Source: CAVQFB01 sp963711675
GTDB taxonomy: Bacteria; Acidobacteriota; Terriglobia; Terriglobales; Acidobacteriaceae
Length of the DNA: 64,000 bases
NCBI GenBank assembly: GCA_963711675.1
Contig: CAVQFB010000003.1
Span: forward strand, 1 to 64,000
Direction: 5' to 3'
The position numbers and the translations under genes are program-made. The notes beneath the pieces were generated by a model. The model did not search any database and was not told where the DNA came from. It saw only the letters and a list, made by a program, of their open reading frames with translations. Of the stretch, positions 26,642 to 33,933 are shown in pieces (position 1 is the stretch's first letter; each line of letters begins with the position of its first letter).

Positions 26642-27652
26642 TCACACCTCAACCAGCGTGATTCTTTGTGGGTCATTCGTGCCCAGTCGATGCTTTGCGT
26701 CGGCTGCGGTCGCGATGTAGTTAGGCGCTCTCCCGTCGGCTTCCAGCGTCTTCAATCCCTTTTCCGCACGTTTGCGCTCGATGATCTGCCAGCCGGTATA
26801 GTCGAGAGCGACCGGGTCTTGCGAAACAATCAGGGCATTGTTCTTCCAGCTGTATTGCGGCTTATATCCCGGCCCACCTTCAAAAGAGGCGGTGGTCGCA
26901 TCGCAAATGGTCAGGCGCATCTTTGATCGGATCACCGGCAGCATGTTCAGGTCCGCAATGTACGGATTGCAGCCGTTCGGGTGGTACTTGTTGGGGTTGT
27001 GGATGACCCCATACATGTTTTTCAGAGCGACGGTGACTCCGGCGCCATCGTGGTCTTTCAACACCGGTATGTTGATCAGGACATTGCACTGCTGGGTCAG
27101 AATCTTTGACAGAAGGCTGCCGACGCTGCCGGACGTCGCCAGTTCCTCTTCGTAGCCGACACGATCCGTGCCGAAGCATTGCACGCGGCTCGATCCGGCT
27201 GATACGCGGAACCCGGCGCGTTCCAATTCGTCACTGTCGCGGTCCCAAACCACAATGTCGCCTGCCTTAACGCCGGCTTCCTGCAACCTTTGACAAATAG
27301 TTTCGACCAGCTGAAGGCTGCTTGACAATCCCCGTCCCCCGAGCACGTTCACCTTGAGTCCTACTTTGTCGCCCGGACGGACGAGCTTCTTCCAAGGCTC
27401 ACCCGGGTGATCCACATCGAAGAGACTCTGCATCGATCGATCCAGCAAGCCGAGGATACGGCTTGAGTCTACGGTGCTGCCACTGCCGCGCAGCATCGGA
27501 TCGCGCGCGATCACGACACGGGATTTCAGGGGCGCAGAAGTCTGTTCTGTAGCTTCGAGCAGTGCAGTCTTCCCCTGCGTGCTGAGCATGACAGCGCCTG
27601 CCACGCAATTCTTCAGGAAGTTCCGACGATTGGTGGTGCTTCGGTCGCGCAT
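26642..27652 (-). CDS. Tat-type DUF362 protein (first copy)
   Basis: A 336-aa DUF362 protein that starts with a twin-arginine motif, TTNRRNFLKNCVAGAVM. Core features: WKKLVRPGDKVGLKVNVLGG, AGVKAGDIVVWDRDSDELER, CNVLINIPVLKDHDGAGVTV, LKNMYGVIHNPNKYHPNGCN and SQDPVALDYTGWQIIERKR. An upstream TTG would add four residues; the ATG used has a GAG box. It lies 26 bases upstream of the radical-SAM gene in one operon. DUF362 is often near ferredoxins, and a role in electron transfer or substrate activation is inferred, not shown. Confidence 0.83.
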   Translation of the reverse strand: MRDRSTTNRRNFLKNCVAGAVMLSTQGKTALLEATEQTSAPLKSRVVIARDPMLRGSGSTVDSSRILGLLDRSMQSLFDVDHPGEPWKKLVRPGDKVGLKVNVLGGRGLSSSLQLVETICQRLQEAGVKAGDIVVWDRDSDELERAGFRVSAGSSRVQCFGTDRVGYEEELATSGSVGSLLSKILTQQCNVLINIPVLKDHDGAGVTVALKNMYGVIHNPNKYHPNGCNPYIADLNMLPVIRSKMRLTICDATTASFEGGPGYKPQYSWKNNALIVSQDPVALDYTGWQIIERKRAEKGLKTLEADGRAPNYIATAADAKHRLGTNDPQRITLVEV

Positions 27653-27758
27653 AACCGTGCTCAATCTGTTGAATGCACGCTATCCCTGCATGAACTTATG
27701 CATACCGCAATCGGTCCGCACTTTTCAGTGACAAGCAATACAACGTCCTCCGATGCAG

Positions 27759-28265
27759 TCACTTTGTGAGGCGCTGCTCGATTCCGCGTCCGAGCGCCAA
27801 AAGGGCGGACTGTGTTTCTGCTGACTCTTCATAGGCCGTGATCCGCACCAGATCAGGCCCCTTGCGGAAGACCAGGCTTTGGCCGTAAAGGCGGCCGTTG
27901 TCCGCCAGTTGGACCGCTTTTGCCCCAGCCGCGGGCTCTGATTCCAGAATCTTTTCAACGCCAGCCAGACTTTCCATGGTGTAGATTTCGACTACGGCAT
28001 CGAACTCATTGCGAAACCTGTAATCGGCGGTGGACGCAGTTTTGACGTCAGCCTTCAGGTATCGCTCCGCCTCACCGTCGATGTACTTCCACAAATCCGC
28101 TGCAGCAAACGTTCGTACCTCGCCAGTCCTTGCCCAACCCTCGACTTCGTTCGAAGCCGGAAAGGGCGACGCTGGGGTGTCCGCGCGGCGATGGCAGGCC
28201 GCGCCGAGAAGCGCTACACAAAGGCTAATGATCCAAAAACCGCGGACGCTCGAGTGAGAGGTCAT
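27759..28265 (-). CDS. DUF6599-type lipoprotein
   Basis: A 168-aa protein that begins with an ATG overlapping the stop of the membrane ferredoxin gene (ATGA). A lipoprotein signal is visible: FWIISLCVALLGAACHRR, with lipobox LGAAC. The mature part has TFAAADLWKYIDGEAERYLK and a beta-rich FDAVVEIYTMES segment, the hallmark of the DUF6599 family common in Acidobacteria. It probably sits in the periplasm as a small binding or assembly factor for the Fe-S/radical-SAM module. Function unknown. Confidence 0.78.
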   Translation of the reverse strand: MTSHSSVRGFWIISLCVALLGAACHRRADTPASPFPASNEVEGWARTGEVRTFAAADLWKYIDGEAERYLKADVKTASTADYRFRNEFDAVVEIYTMESLAGVEKILESEPAAGAKAVQLADNGRLYGQSLVFRKGPDLVRITAYEESAETQSALLALGRGIEQRLTK

Positions 28266-29917
28266 CCCTGAGTTCTCTCCTTGTTTCGGGTGAGCAGGAT
28301 CTGGTTGGCGCGGGAGCGGCTTTCGCCGATGCTGGTCACATAAACTGCGGGTCGGTCCTGGACCGGGCATGCATATTCGCAGGCGCCGCACCCAACACAG
28401 CGAGCCGGATCGAGATAGGGTTGTCTCACTTGCTTGGCGTGACCTTCGGCGTCCACCGCTTCGCCTAGCCTGAAATAGACGGCCTTGGGCGATGTGGGAC
28501 ACCACTCTTCACAGACAATGCATTCGGTTGCCATAGCCCACGGCAAGCAACGGCCGCGATCGTAGAACGCTGTGCCCAGACGAATCGGGGTGACGTTCTT
28601 GCCGCTATTGGCTGACCAGCCTTTTTCCTTCGAGGAGATTTCCCAGATTGCGCCAGTGGGACACGCCTGCGAGCACAGCACGCAACTGGTCTCGCAATAA
28701 CCAATCCGTGGGATCATGACGGGTGTCCAAAGACCCTCCAGACCCGCCTGGCTCAAGGCCGGATGCAGAGCGTTATTGGGGCAAACTTTCATGCATTCCC
28801 CACACCGTATACACCGCGAAAGAAAGTCTTCCTCGTTCAGTGCTCCAGGCGGACGTAGCAGGCTCTCGTTACGTTCGGTGGCGAACCCAGGTGTGCTGCG
28901 CATCAGCGGAACGATAGCCACTCCCGCTCCCAGCGAAGTAAGCAACTTGCGCCGTTGCAGGTTCACGCCGACGGACTTCTGTGCTGCGAAGAACTTGAAC
29001 TGAAGACCGTGCTCCGGACACTCCTCGACGCAGTTCATGCAGAGGTGGCACTCCGGCTGGCGCCAGGGAACGCCGCCGATGGGATCATCGCCGCCCTGGC
29101 AGCGCATCAGGCAACGGTTGCAGTCACTACAGTGCTCCGGGTTCTTCACGAGCCCGAGAATCGACCAGCGCGAAACGACGCCGAGCAATGCACCCAACGG
29201 ACAGAGCGCGCGGCACCAGAAGCGGGTTACACGGAAATTCAGCCCTATAAGAAGGATGAAGATCAAACCGAGCCAAATGCCTTGCCGGAAGTAAGGCTGC
29301 TTGAAGCTGAGGAGCAGTCCTCCCAAAATAAAGTGCAATGCGCCACCCGCCGTTTGCACAGGCTCGAATCGGCTGTGTTCCAGCGTGTCCAAGAACGCGC
29401 GCAGGGCATAGTTAGTTGCAGGCAGGATCGACAAACCTAGCGATCGCACCAGCAGCGAAAGAGGGTCGAGCCAGCCAACGATGCCCGTTCCCAACAAGGC
29501 CGCGACCAGGAACACAACCAGAAGGTAATACTTGGTCGTCTGCCAGCGCTTGTAACGATTGGATTCAATCAACTGTTTCCCGCGCTTGCGCTCCGATTTC
29601 AGGCTGCTGAAGAAGTGATGCAGGGAGCCCAGAGGGCAAACCCATCCGCAAAAGAACCGCCCGAGGAACATGGTTGGGATCAGGATCACCAGGCTCCAGA
29701 GCAGTCCGTGATAGAGGGCGTGACTCGAAAACGCATTCGAGAATGCCACTAATGGATCGATCTGGAAGAACCAGCGGATGGGAAATGGAAGCCGAATGTC
29801 GCCCCCGGTTGTCTGCAACGATCCCCGCAACTCGGTGTGCAATAGAAGAAAAAGAAACAGCACAAAGAAAATGATCTGAGAAGCCAGACGCCACGCTGTC
29901 AGTTTGGCAAAACGCAC
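28262..29917 (-). CDS. Membrane polyferredoxin (NapH/MauN-like)
   Basis: A 551-aa protein heading the operon. The N-terminal 230 residues have about five membrane helices and the NapH-type motifs FFCGWVCPLGSLHHFF and FWCRALCPLGALLG. A soluble part follows with many 4Fe-4S motifs: CSDCNRCLMRC, CHLCMNCVEECP, CIRCGECMKVCP, CVLCSQACPTGA, CIVCEEWCP and CVGCGACEYACP. In the middle, LQRRKLLTSLGAGVAIVPL resembles an internal Tat/anchor segment. NapH-like proteins move electrons from quinol across the membrane. Here it likely powers the DUF362/radical-SAM partners. The stop overlaps the DUF6599 start. Confidence 0.88.
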   Translation of the reverse strand: MRFAKLTAWRLASQIIFFVLFLFLLLHTELRGSLQTTGGDIRLPFPIRWFFQIDPLVAFSNAFSSHALYHGLLWSLVILIPTMFLGRFFCGWVCPLGSLHHFFSSLKSERKRGKQLIESNRYKRWQTTKYYLLVVFLVAALLGTGIVGWLDPLSLLVRSLGLSILPATNYALRAFLDTLEHSRFEPVQTAGGALHFILGGLLLSFKQPYFRQGIWLGLIFILLIGLNFRVTRFWCRALCPLGALLGVVSRWSILGLVKNPEHCSDCNRCLMRCQGGDDPIGGVPWRQPECHLCMNCVEECPEHGLQFKFFAAQKSVGVNLQRRKLLTSLGAGVAIVPLMRSTPGFATERNESLLRPPGALNEEDFLSRCIRCGECMKVCPNNALHPALSQAGLEGLWTPVMIPRIGYCETSCVLCSQACPTGAIWEISSKEKGWSANSGKNVTPIRLGTAFYDRGRCLPWAMATECIVCEEWCPTSPKAVYFRLGEAVDAEGHAKQVRQPYLDPARCVGCGACEYACPVQDRPAVYVTSIGESRSRANQILLTRNKERTQG

Positions 29918-30213
29918 GTAGTCTCTCTCACTCGACGCTGCCGATCGACGATAGTGTGTGCGCCGAGCTGCCGTGGGAAATGGGCCCGATATCTTCTGTT
30001 GTCTCTATATCTTCGTTCCAGGTTGGGCCAGCTTTCTGTGAGCAGGATCACAGTCACGCGAGAGGAGGCTTCACCCCCAGGCGTCTATACGAAGATGGAT
30101 CTGCATCAGGAAACGCCTGAGGAGGAACTCCAATTGGTCCACAGTTGATCTTTTCCGTTCAGCAACTAGAGACATACGGCGTCGAGTAGGGCCTGCGCCA
30201 CCACTCGCGCAAC
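29918..30213. other. Upstream region of the AmmeMemoRadiSam operon
   Basis: Nearly 300 bases that should contain the operon promoter reading leftward. I see no clear -35/-10 pair or operator. A plus frame of 64 codons across it has no ribosome site and is not supported. Confidence 0.35.
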
Positions 30214-30672
30214 TCAAGCCGCTACTGACACAGCCCGCTCGCTGACGGCGTTGCTCGCAGAAACCACACCGGTTAGCGTCTCGCTGCCGAACACTACCGT
30301 GACAGTCCCTTCGACCTGATGGATTTCCGCGACGACTGTCTCCTTTTCCGATGTCGTGCTGTCCGCGGCGGCGCTAATTGGTCCTGCGGTGGACCACTCT
30401 TTGAGCTCGGCGCGGGTTGCATTGTGCCACTCGCGTTCGCGTATTGCTGCGCCGGGACCAGCGCCGCTGTAGGCGTTGCGGATACGAATGAGTGTGGCAG
30501 GTTCTTCCTCCCAATCGGTTTCCGGACTTCCCCAAATACTGGTTGTTCGTTCCCGGTGACAAACGGTCACATGTGTACCAATGCTTCTGTAAAACTGCAC
30601 GTCGTTCGTCCAGGCTTCAATGTCGACCTTCCATAGCCTGTCGCTCGTGTACAGTGTCAATTCGCTGGACAT
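30214..30672 (-). CDS. Hypothetical acidic protein
   Basis: A 152-aa protein whose ATG follows an AAGGGGG box. It reads SSELTLYTSDRLWKVDIEAW at the N-terminus, then a region rich in Thr, Glu and Ala, ending in a beta-like EIHQVEGTVTVVFGSETLTG. No signal peptide or known domain is seen. The pattern of short strands could be a small beta-barrel, but this is guesswork. Confidence 0.5.
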   Translation of the reverse strand: MSSELTLYTSDRLWKVDIEAWTNDVQFYRSIGTHVTVCHRERTTSIWGSPETDWEEEPATLIRIRNAYSGAGPGAAIREREWHNATRAELKEWSTAGPISAAADSTTSEKETVVAEIHQVEGTVTVVFGSETLTGVVSASNAVSERAVSVAA

Positions 30673-31190
30673 AGATGCCCCCTTCCACTCTCGAGTTGCT
30701 GTCGAAGCTTAGAAGGATACTGCAGCTCAATCTTCAGCGGTATCCGTTTTGATTATGAATCCGCTAGGCAGACCTGAGACTGGCGTTCGAACGTCGTTCC
30801 CAAAACGGGCGACTCATAGAGGGAAAGCCGGCGAGCGCAGTGCAGCGCGTCGCAACGATGGCTCTACCCTCTGGTCTCAGCAATTATGAAATTCAATCGC
30901 CGCTTCGCCTGGACGTGGACGCGCTCAATCCACGCTTCGAGGCGGGGCTCTTGTCTTTCAATGCAACTCGGTCCCGCCTCACAATGGATCATTCCCATTA
31001 GCCAACGCACGAGTGTTAACGATCATCGCCGTTATTCCCAATGGATAGTGCCAGGTTAGGGAACTCCAGGACCGCACTGTGGCGTTGGCGGCCGACGCTC
31101 GGCAGGGAGTGCAGGTGAACGCGAAAATCCCACCCCTTTAGAGATGGAACGCACGGTTTCTTCAAGAACATGGCCCTTGCTCTCTGCGGA
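30673..31190. other. Gap holding only the out-of-frame tail of the next gene
   Basis: No intact gene. Between about 31016 and 31276 the minus strand carries a frame (AVLDSDVNSSPFLSNPQRAR) that looks like the original C-terminal end of the two-helix membrane protein to the right, now shifted out of frame. The rest shows nothing. Confidence 0.45.
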
Positions 31191-31541
31191 TTAGAGAGAA
31201 AAGGTGAGGAATTGACGTCCGAGTCGAGAACCGCCTTCAGCAAATTGCCTTGAACGTGAAACCCCGCAAGCCACAATCTGGGAAAACAAGACCAGCAAAG
31301 CCGCGCAAGCGATCAGCCAAATAGCCATACCTGGGAAACGTGAACGCTCCGCGAAACCTAATTGAAATGCGACAAGAGCCCCTACAAAAACCACACCGCC
31401 TACAAAGATACCGGCCAGTCTGACAGTCTCGCCAAACGTGACGGCTGCCTCTGCTGTGCGATAGGCGTCTTGATACCGTTCGATGGCCGCTGTGGAATCA
31501 TTGGATCGCGGGATGAGGGTAGTGACAACAGCAGCGCTCAT
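31191..31541 (-). CDS. Two-TM hypothetical protein, frameshifted near its end
   Basis: As read this is 116 aa with two membrane helices: LAGIFVGGVVFVGALVAFQL and MAIWLIACAALLVLFSQIVA. A GGAG box precedes the ATG. After ...IVACG the frame gives SRSRQFAEGGSRLGRQF, which does not look natural. The next frame gives FHVQGNLLKAVLDSDVNSSP, which does. The switch is at a run of four G (minus strand, near 31265); three G would restore one protein. The intact family looks like a small membrane protein with a cytoplasmic tail. Function unknown. Confidence 0.55.
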   Translation of the reverse strand: MSAAVVTTLIPRSNDSTAAIERYQDAYRTAEAAVTFGETVRLAGIFVGGVVFVGALVAFQLGFAERSRFPGMAIWLIACAALLVLFSQIVACGVSRSRQFAEGGSRLGRQFLTFSL

Positions 31542-31854
31542 AAGGATCTCCTTCACACCATCGTTTTTCTGTTACCCATCTATAACCTTCACCATAAGGA
31601 TGTGCTCCGGCCCACCACTCCTTATCAAGCGGCGGCACCTCGTGGCTCTCTTCAATCTGTGAGCTCTGCGTTCGCACACCAGACGGGGGCGAACGCTGAA
31701 CCCCGGCAGAGGTCTCAAGTTGGAGGAGGCCGATCGCTGGCCTCGGCAGCGAGTGTCTCTTGAAATTAAGTATGGGGCGGCCGGCATTAGCGAGCAGTGA
31801 CAACAAAAACTTTCTGCCACCAACATCGATTCCGTGAAAACCCCGTCCTAGCCG

Positions 31855-32010
31855 CTAGGCTGCCTTCTTCCAATGCGCCTTCCCCTCGGCGGGTCTGGCT
31901 TTCCTTCTGTTTCTGTCCCTGTAGTCGGCGATTAACAACAAGACGGCAACCGAGAATCCGACCACGGAGAAGAGCACCAGGACCACCACCCATTCGCTTA
32001 GCTGTTCCAT
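31855..32010 (-). CDS. 51-aa single-TM protein
   Basis: AAGGAGG lies ten bases before the ATG. The product begins MEQLSEWVVVLVLFSVVG, continues as one helix to about residue 30, then turns strongly basic (DYRDRNRRKARPAEG). It is probably a small inner-membrane protein with a cytoplasmic tail. No neighbour gives a hint about function. Confidence 0.5.
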   Translation of the reverse strand: MEQLSEWVVVLVLFSVVGFSVAVLLLIADYRDRNRRKARPAEGKAHWKKAA

Positions 32011-32667
32011 GACGATGGTTCCTCCTTGTTTCCCATGAAGTGCACCATTCTGAGAGGGCTCAGCTTTACTCATGATGCGCAGGTATCTCGCACTCGGCAA
32101 TCTCGTCTGTCACAAGCAGATGTGATAGCGGATACGTCTGCCGAGGGCCAGGTTAGGACGACCCCAGATTGGCCTGGCTGGAAAAAGCGTTTGATTTCGG
32201 GGTGAACAAGAAGAACCGGATGTACTCTTCCTCTTCATCCCATCGTGATGAATTGTTGCCTCTTCACGATAAGGTCAAGGGGTTGAACACATCCGGTCAA
32301 TTTTCTTTTTATTCTGCCACCGCTGCAGTTGTCAGTGACAATGCAAGAGAAAAGAATCAGCACATAGAACAACTTGGGAAGCGTCGGCAGCGACTGGATC
32401 AAGCAGCGCAAAATGACACGTTTGAAAGGAAGCCAAGGCTAGGAGTTTGTGCAACTTGGTTGCACTTGTCTGCACTGCGTCGCGAAAGACATTGGCCGTA
32501 ATAGTTTGAACTCGGCGTTACGGACGGGGGCGAAGGTCGCCAGTTGTCGAACAGGGGGTAGCCTTTCCGGTGGAAACTCCGAAACGACCGCGTTGCAAAC
32601 GACTCATCGTCGATGCCGTGGAACCAAATCTCGCGCCAGAGGGCCAGTTTCCTGTTTCGCTGGATTC
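32011..32667. other. Gap with a palindrome and degraded sequence
   Basis: No gene supported. Plus and minus frames of about 110-138 codons cross it without ribosome sites or families. It contains the 17-bp palindrome listed separately. Confidence 0.4.
32449..32465. promoter_or_regulatory. Second copy of the GTGCAAC palindrome
   Basis: GTGCAAC-TTG-GTTGCAC, with the same upstream flank (GGCTAG, AGTTTGTGCAAC) as the copy at 2705-2721. About 30 bases are shared around the dyad. A degraded relative (GGCAACTTGGTTGCTGG) is found near 60390. Confidence 0.4.
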
Positions 32668-33060
32668 TCACCAAACCGTCCGAACCACTCGGGATCTGCG
32701 GATCTGACGGTCGGCAGTCAGTAAGAGCAACCCCTCGACCAGTGCCGTAGCGCCGATAATGCGATCCGCTGGGTCCCTGGGATAGGTCTCGGGAAGTCCC
32801 ATTGCCCGCGCGCACACCTTGCCACTCATTGGTAGAACAACGAACCGAGACTCAACTTCCTGCAGGAATGATTCTAAGCTGATGTCGAGGTGGATCCGGC
32901 CCTTACTCGCCAGTGTCGCCAGTTCCAACAATGTAATATCCGAGATTGCCAGGCCGGCCGCACTGCTGCGTGCATCGTCGATTGCAGTCCTGGCCTTTCG
33001 GGAAAGTTGGTTTTGATCAAACGCCAGCCAAACGACGACATGGGTATCGGCGAGGATCAC
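32668..33060 (-). CDS. PIN-domain toxin (VapC-like) of a Phd-type pair
   Basis: A 130-aa PIN protein. I start it at the GTG that overlaps the antitoxin stop by four bases. Motifs: LADTHVVVWLAF at the N-terminus, ITLLELATLASKGRIHLDIS in the middle, then YPRDPADRIIGATALVEGLL and LLTADRQIRRS. The conserved acids (D in ADTH, E in LLELA, D in DPADR, D in TADRQI) form the metal site. This subtype (with YPRDPADRIIxATA) pairs with Phd/YefM antitoxins. It would cut RNA; the target is unknown. Confidence 0.88.
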   Translation of the reverse strand: MILADTHVVVWLAFDQNQLSRKARTAIDDARSSAAGLAISDITLLELATLASKGRIHLDISLESFLQEVESRFVVLPMSGKVCARAMGLPETYPRDPADRIIGATALVEGLLLLTADRQIRRSRVVRTVW

Positions 33061-33290
33061 TTGAGCTCGCCCCACTCTTCAGGGGAGATCGCAGGCGAAA
33101 CGATGTCTCCGGTGACAGCGCCTTTGCCGGCAAGGAAATTGTAGATCTCGTCGGTCTCGGCATTCAGCGGGACGAGTTTCGCCACCGGCTTGCCATGTTT
33201 CGTAATTACGACGGTTTCGTGCTTGGCCTGAACCTCGTCCATGACCGCAAGACAGTTTGCCTTAAAAGCACCCGCTGCCATTTTCTTCAT
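33057..33290 (-). CDS. Phd/YefM-family antitoxin
   Basis: A 77-aa antitoxin: MKKMAAGAFKANCLAVMDEV, then ETVVITKHGKPVAKLVPL, the classical Phd DNA-binding half, and a flexible C-terminal toxin-binding tail (YNFLAGKGAVTGDIVSP). The ATG follows AGAGGG by five bases; longer in-frame starts are less likely. The stop overlaps the toxin start. Dyad and direct repeats just upstream suggest autoregulation. Confidence 0.88.
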   Translation of the reverse strand: MKKMAAGAFKANCLAVMDEVQAKHETVVITKHGKPVAKLVPLNAETDEIYNFLAGKGAVTGDIVSPAISPEEWGELK

Positions 33291-33302
33291 GAGACCCTCT
33301 AC

Positions 33303-33333
33303 TACCATAGTCATAATACCATGGTCATATGAC
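33303..33333 (-). promoter_or_regulatory. Operator-like repeats before phd-vapC
   Basis: On the minus strand, a perfect 10-bp palindrome GTCATATGAC is followed by TATGACCATGGTAT and TATGACTATGGTAG, two near-identical direct repeats ending shortly before the antitoxin ribosome site. A TATTAT hexamer could serve as -10. This is where a Phd-type repressor would bind. Confidence 0.45.
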
Positions 33334-33579
33334 GCAGTGACCCCCATCACCCACGCACGTATGAGGGCAAGATTGGTAAAGGATGGCATTGCAAATCCGT
33401 GCAACCTGCTCGCAAGAGTTGGCAAACCTCATAACCCGACTTGTCAGGACTTACCCTGCTCAGCCTGGGGATGGGGACGTCTGGGCAAGCCCCCCAGACG
33501 GCGCAACCGGACGGCGTTCAGGGGGAGCGGCTCGCGCGATCCTGTGAGTGCGGCACCCGGCTACTGGGATTCGCAACTC

Positions 33580-33810
33580 CTACGGTCGAACGAAGGTGAA
33601 GACCTTATCGGAAGAATTGACTCCAAAGACGCCGGCTCCGGACCCGACGGCAATACTTCTGAGAAGACAAGAAACTTGGATCCACGATTCGCTGCTGGGG
33701 TCAAAGCGAAAAATACCGTTGGACAAGTTAATGCTCCACACGCCATCCCCCCAGCCGCGATACGGGGTTCCATTCCCTTGGCGACGCAGCGCGGACGCCC
33801 AAGGGCGCAT
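33580..33810 (-). pseudogene. Relic of a tectonin-like beta-propeller
   Basis: The minus strand reads GVWSINLSNGIFRFDPSSES, then AVGSGAGVFGVNSSDKVFTF. This is the repeating VWxINxxxxIFRxxxxxWxxVxGxLxxIAVGS pattern of tectonin propellers. Only about one and a half blades remain, followed by a stop. A second frame covers the same bases with parts of an earlier blade, suggesting a frameshift. Full-length versions are large secreted proteins. Confidence 0.45.
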
Positions 33811-33933
33811 TTACTTCCGGGTCGCCCGTGGGTTAGGAAGCAATCGCTGACCTCTTGCACCTGCGTTTGAATCGGTGCCTCTATGCCGACTTGCCGGAAC
33901 TACTTTCGTGTATTCGAGGTTTGTCCACGAGTT

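Noticed and set aside
32169..32501. Plus-strand 110-codon frame
   Set aside because: Ser-rich and without a start signal; crosses the 17-bp palindrome.
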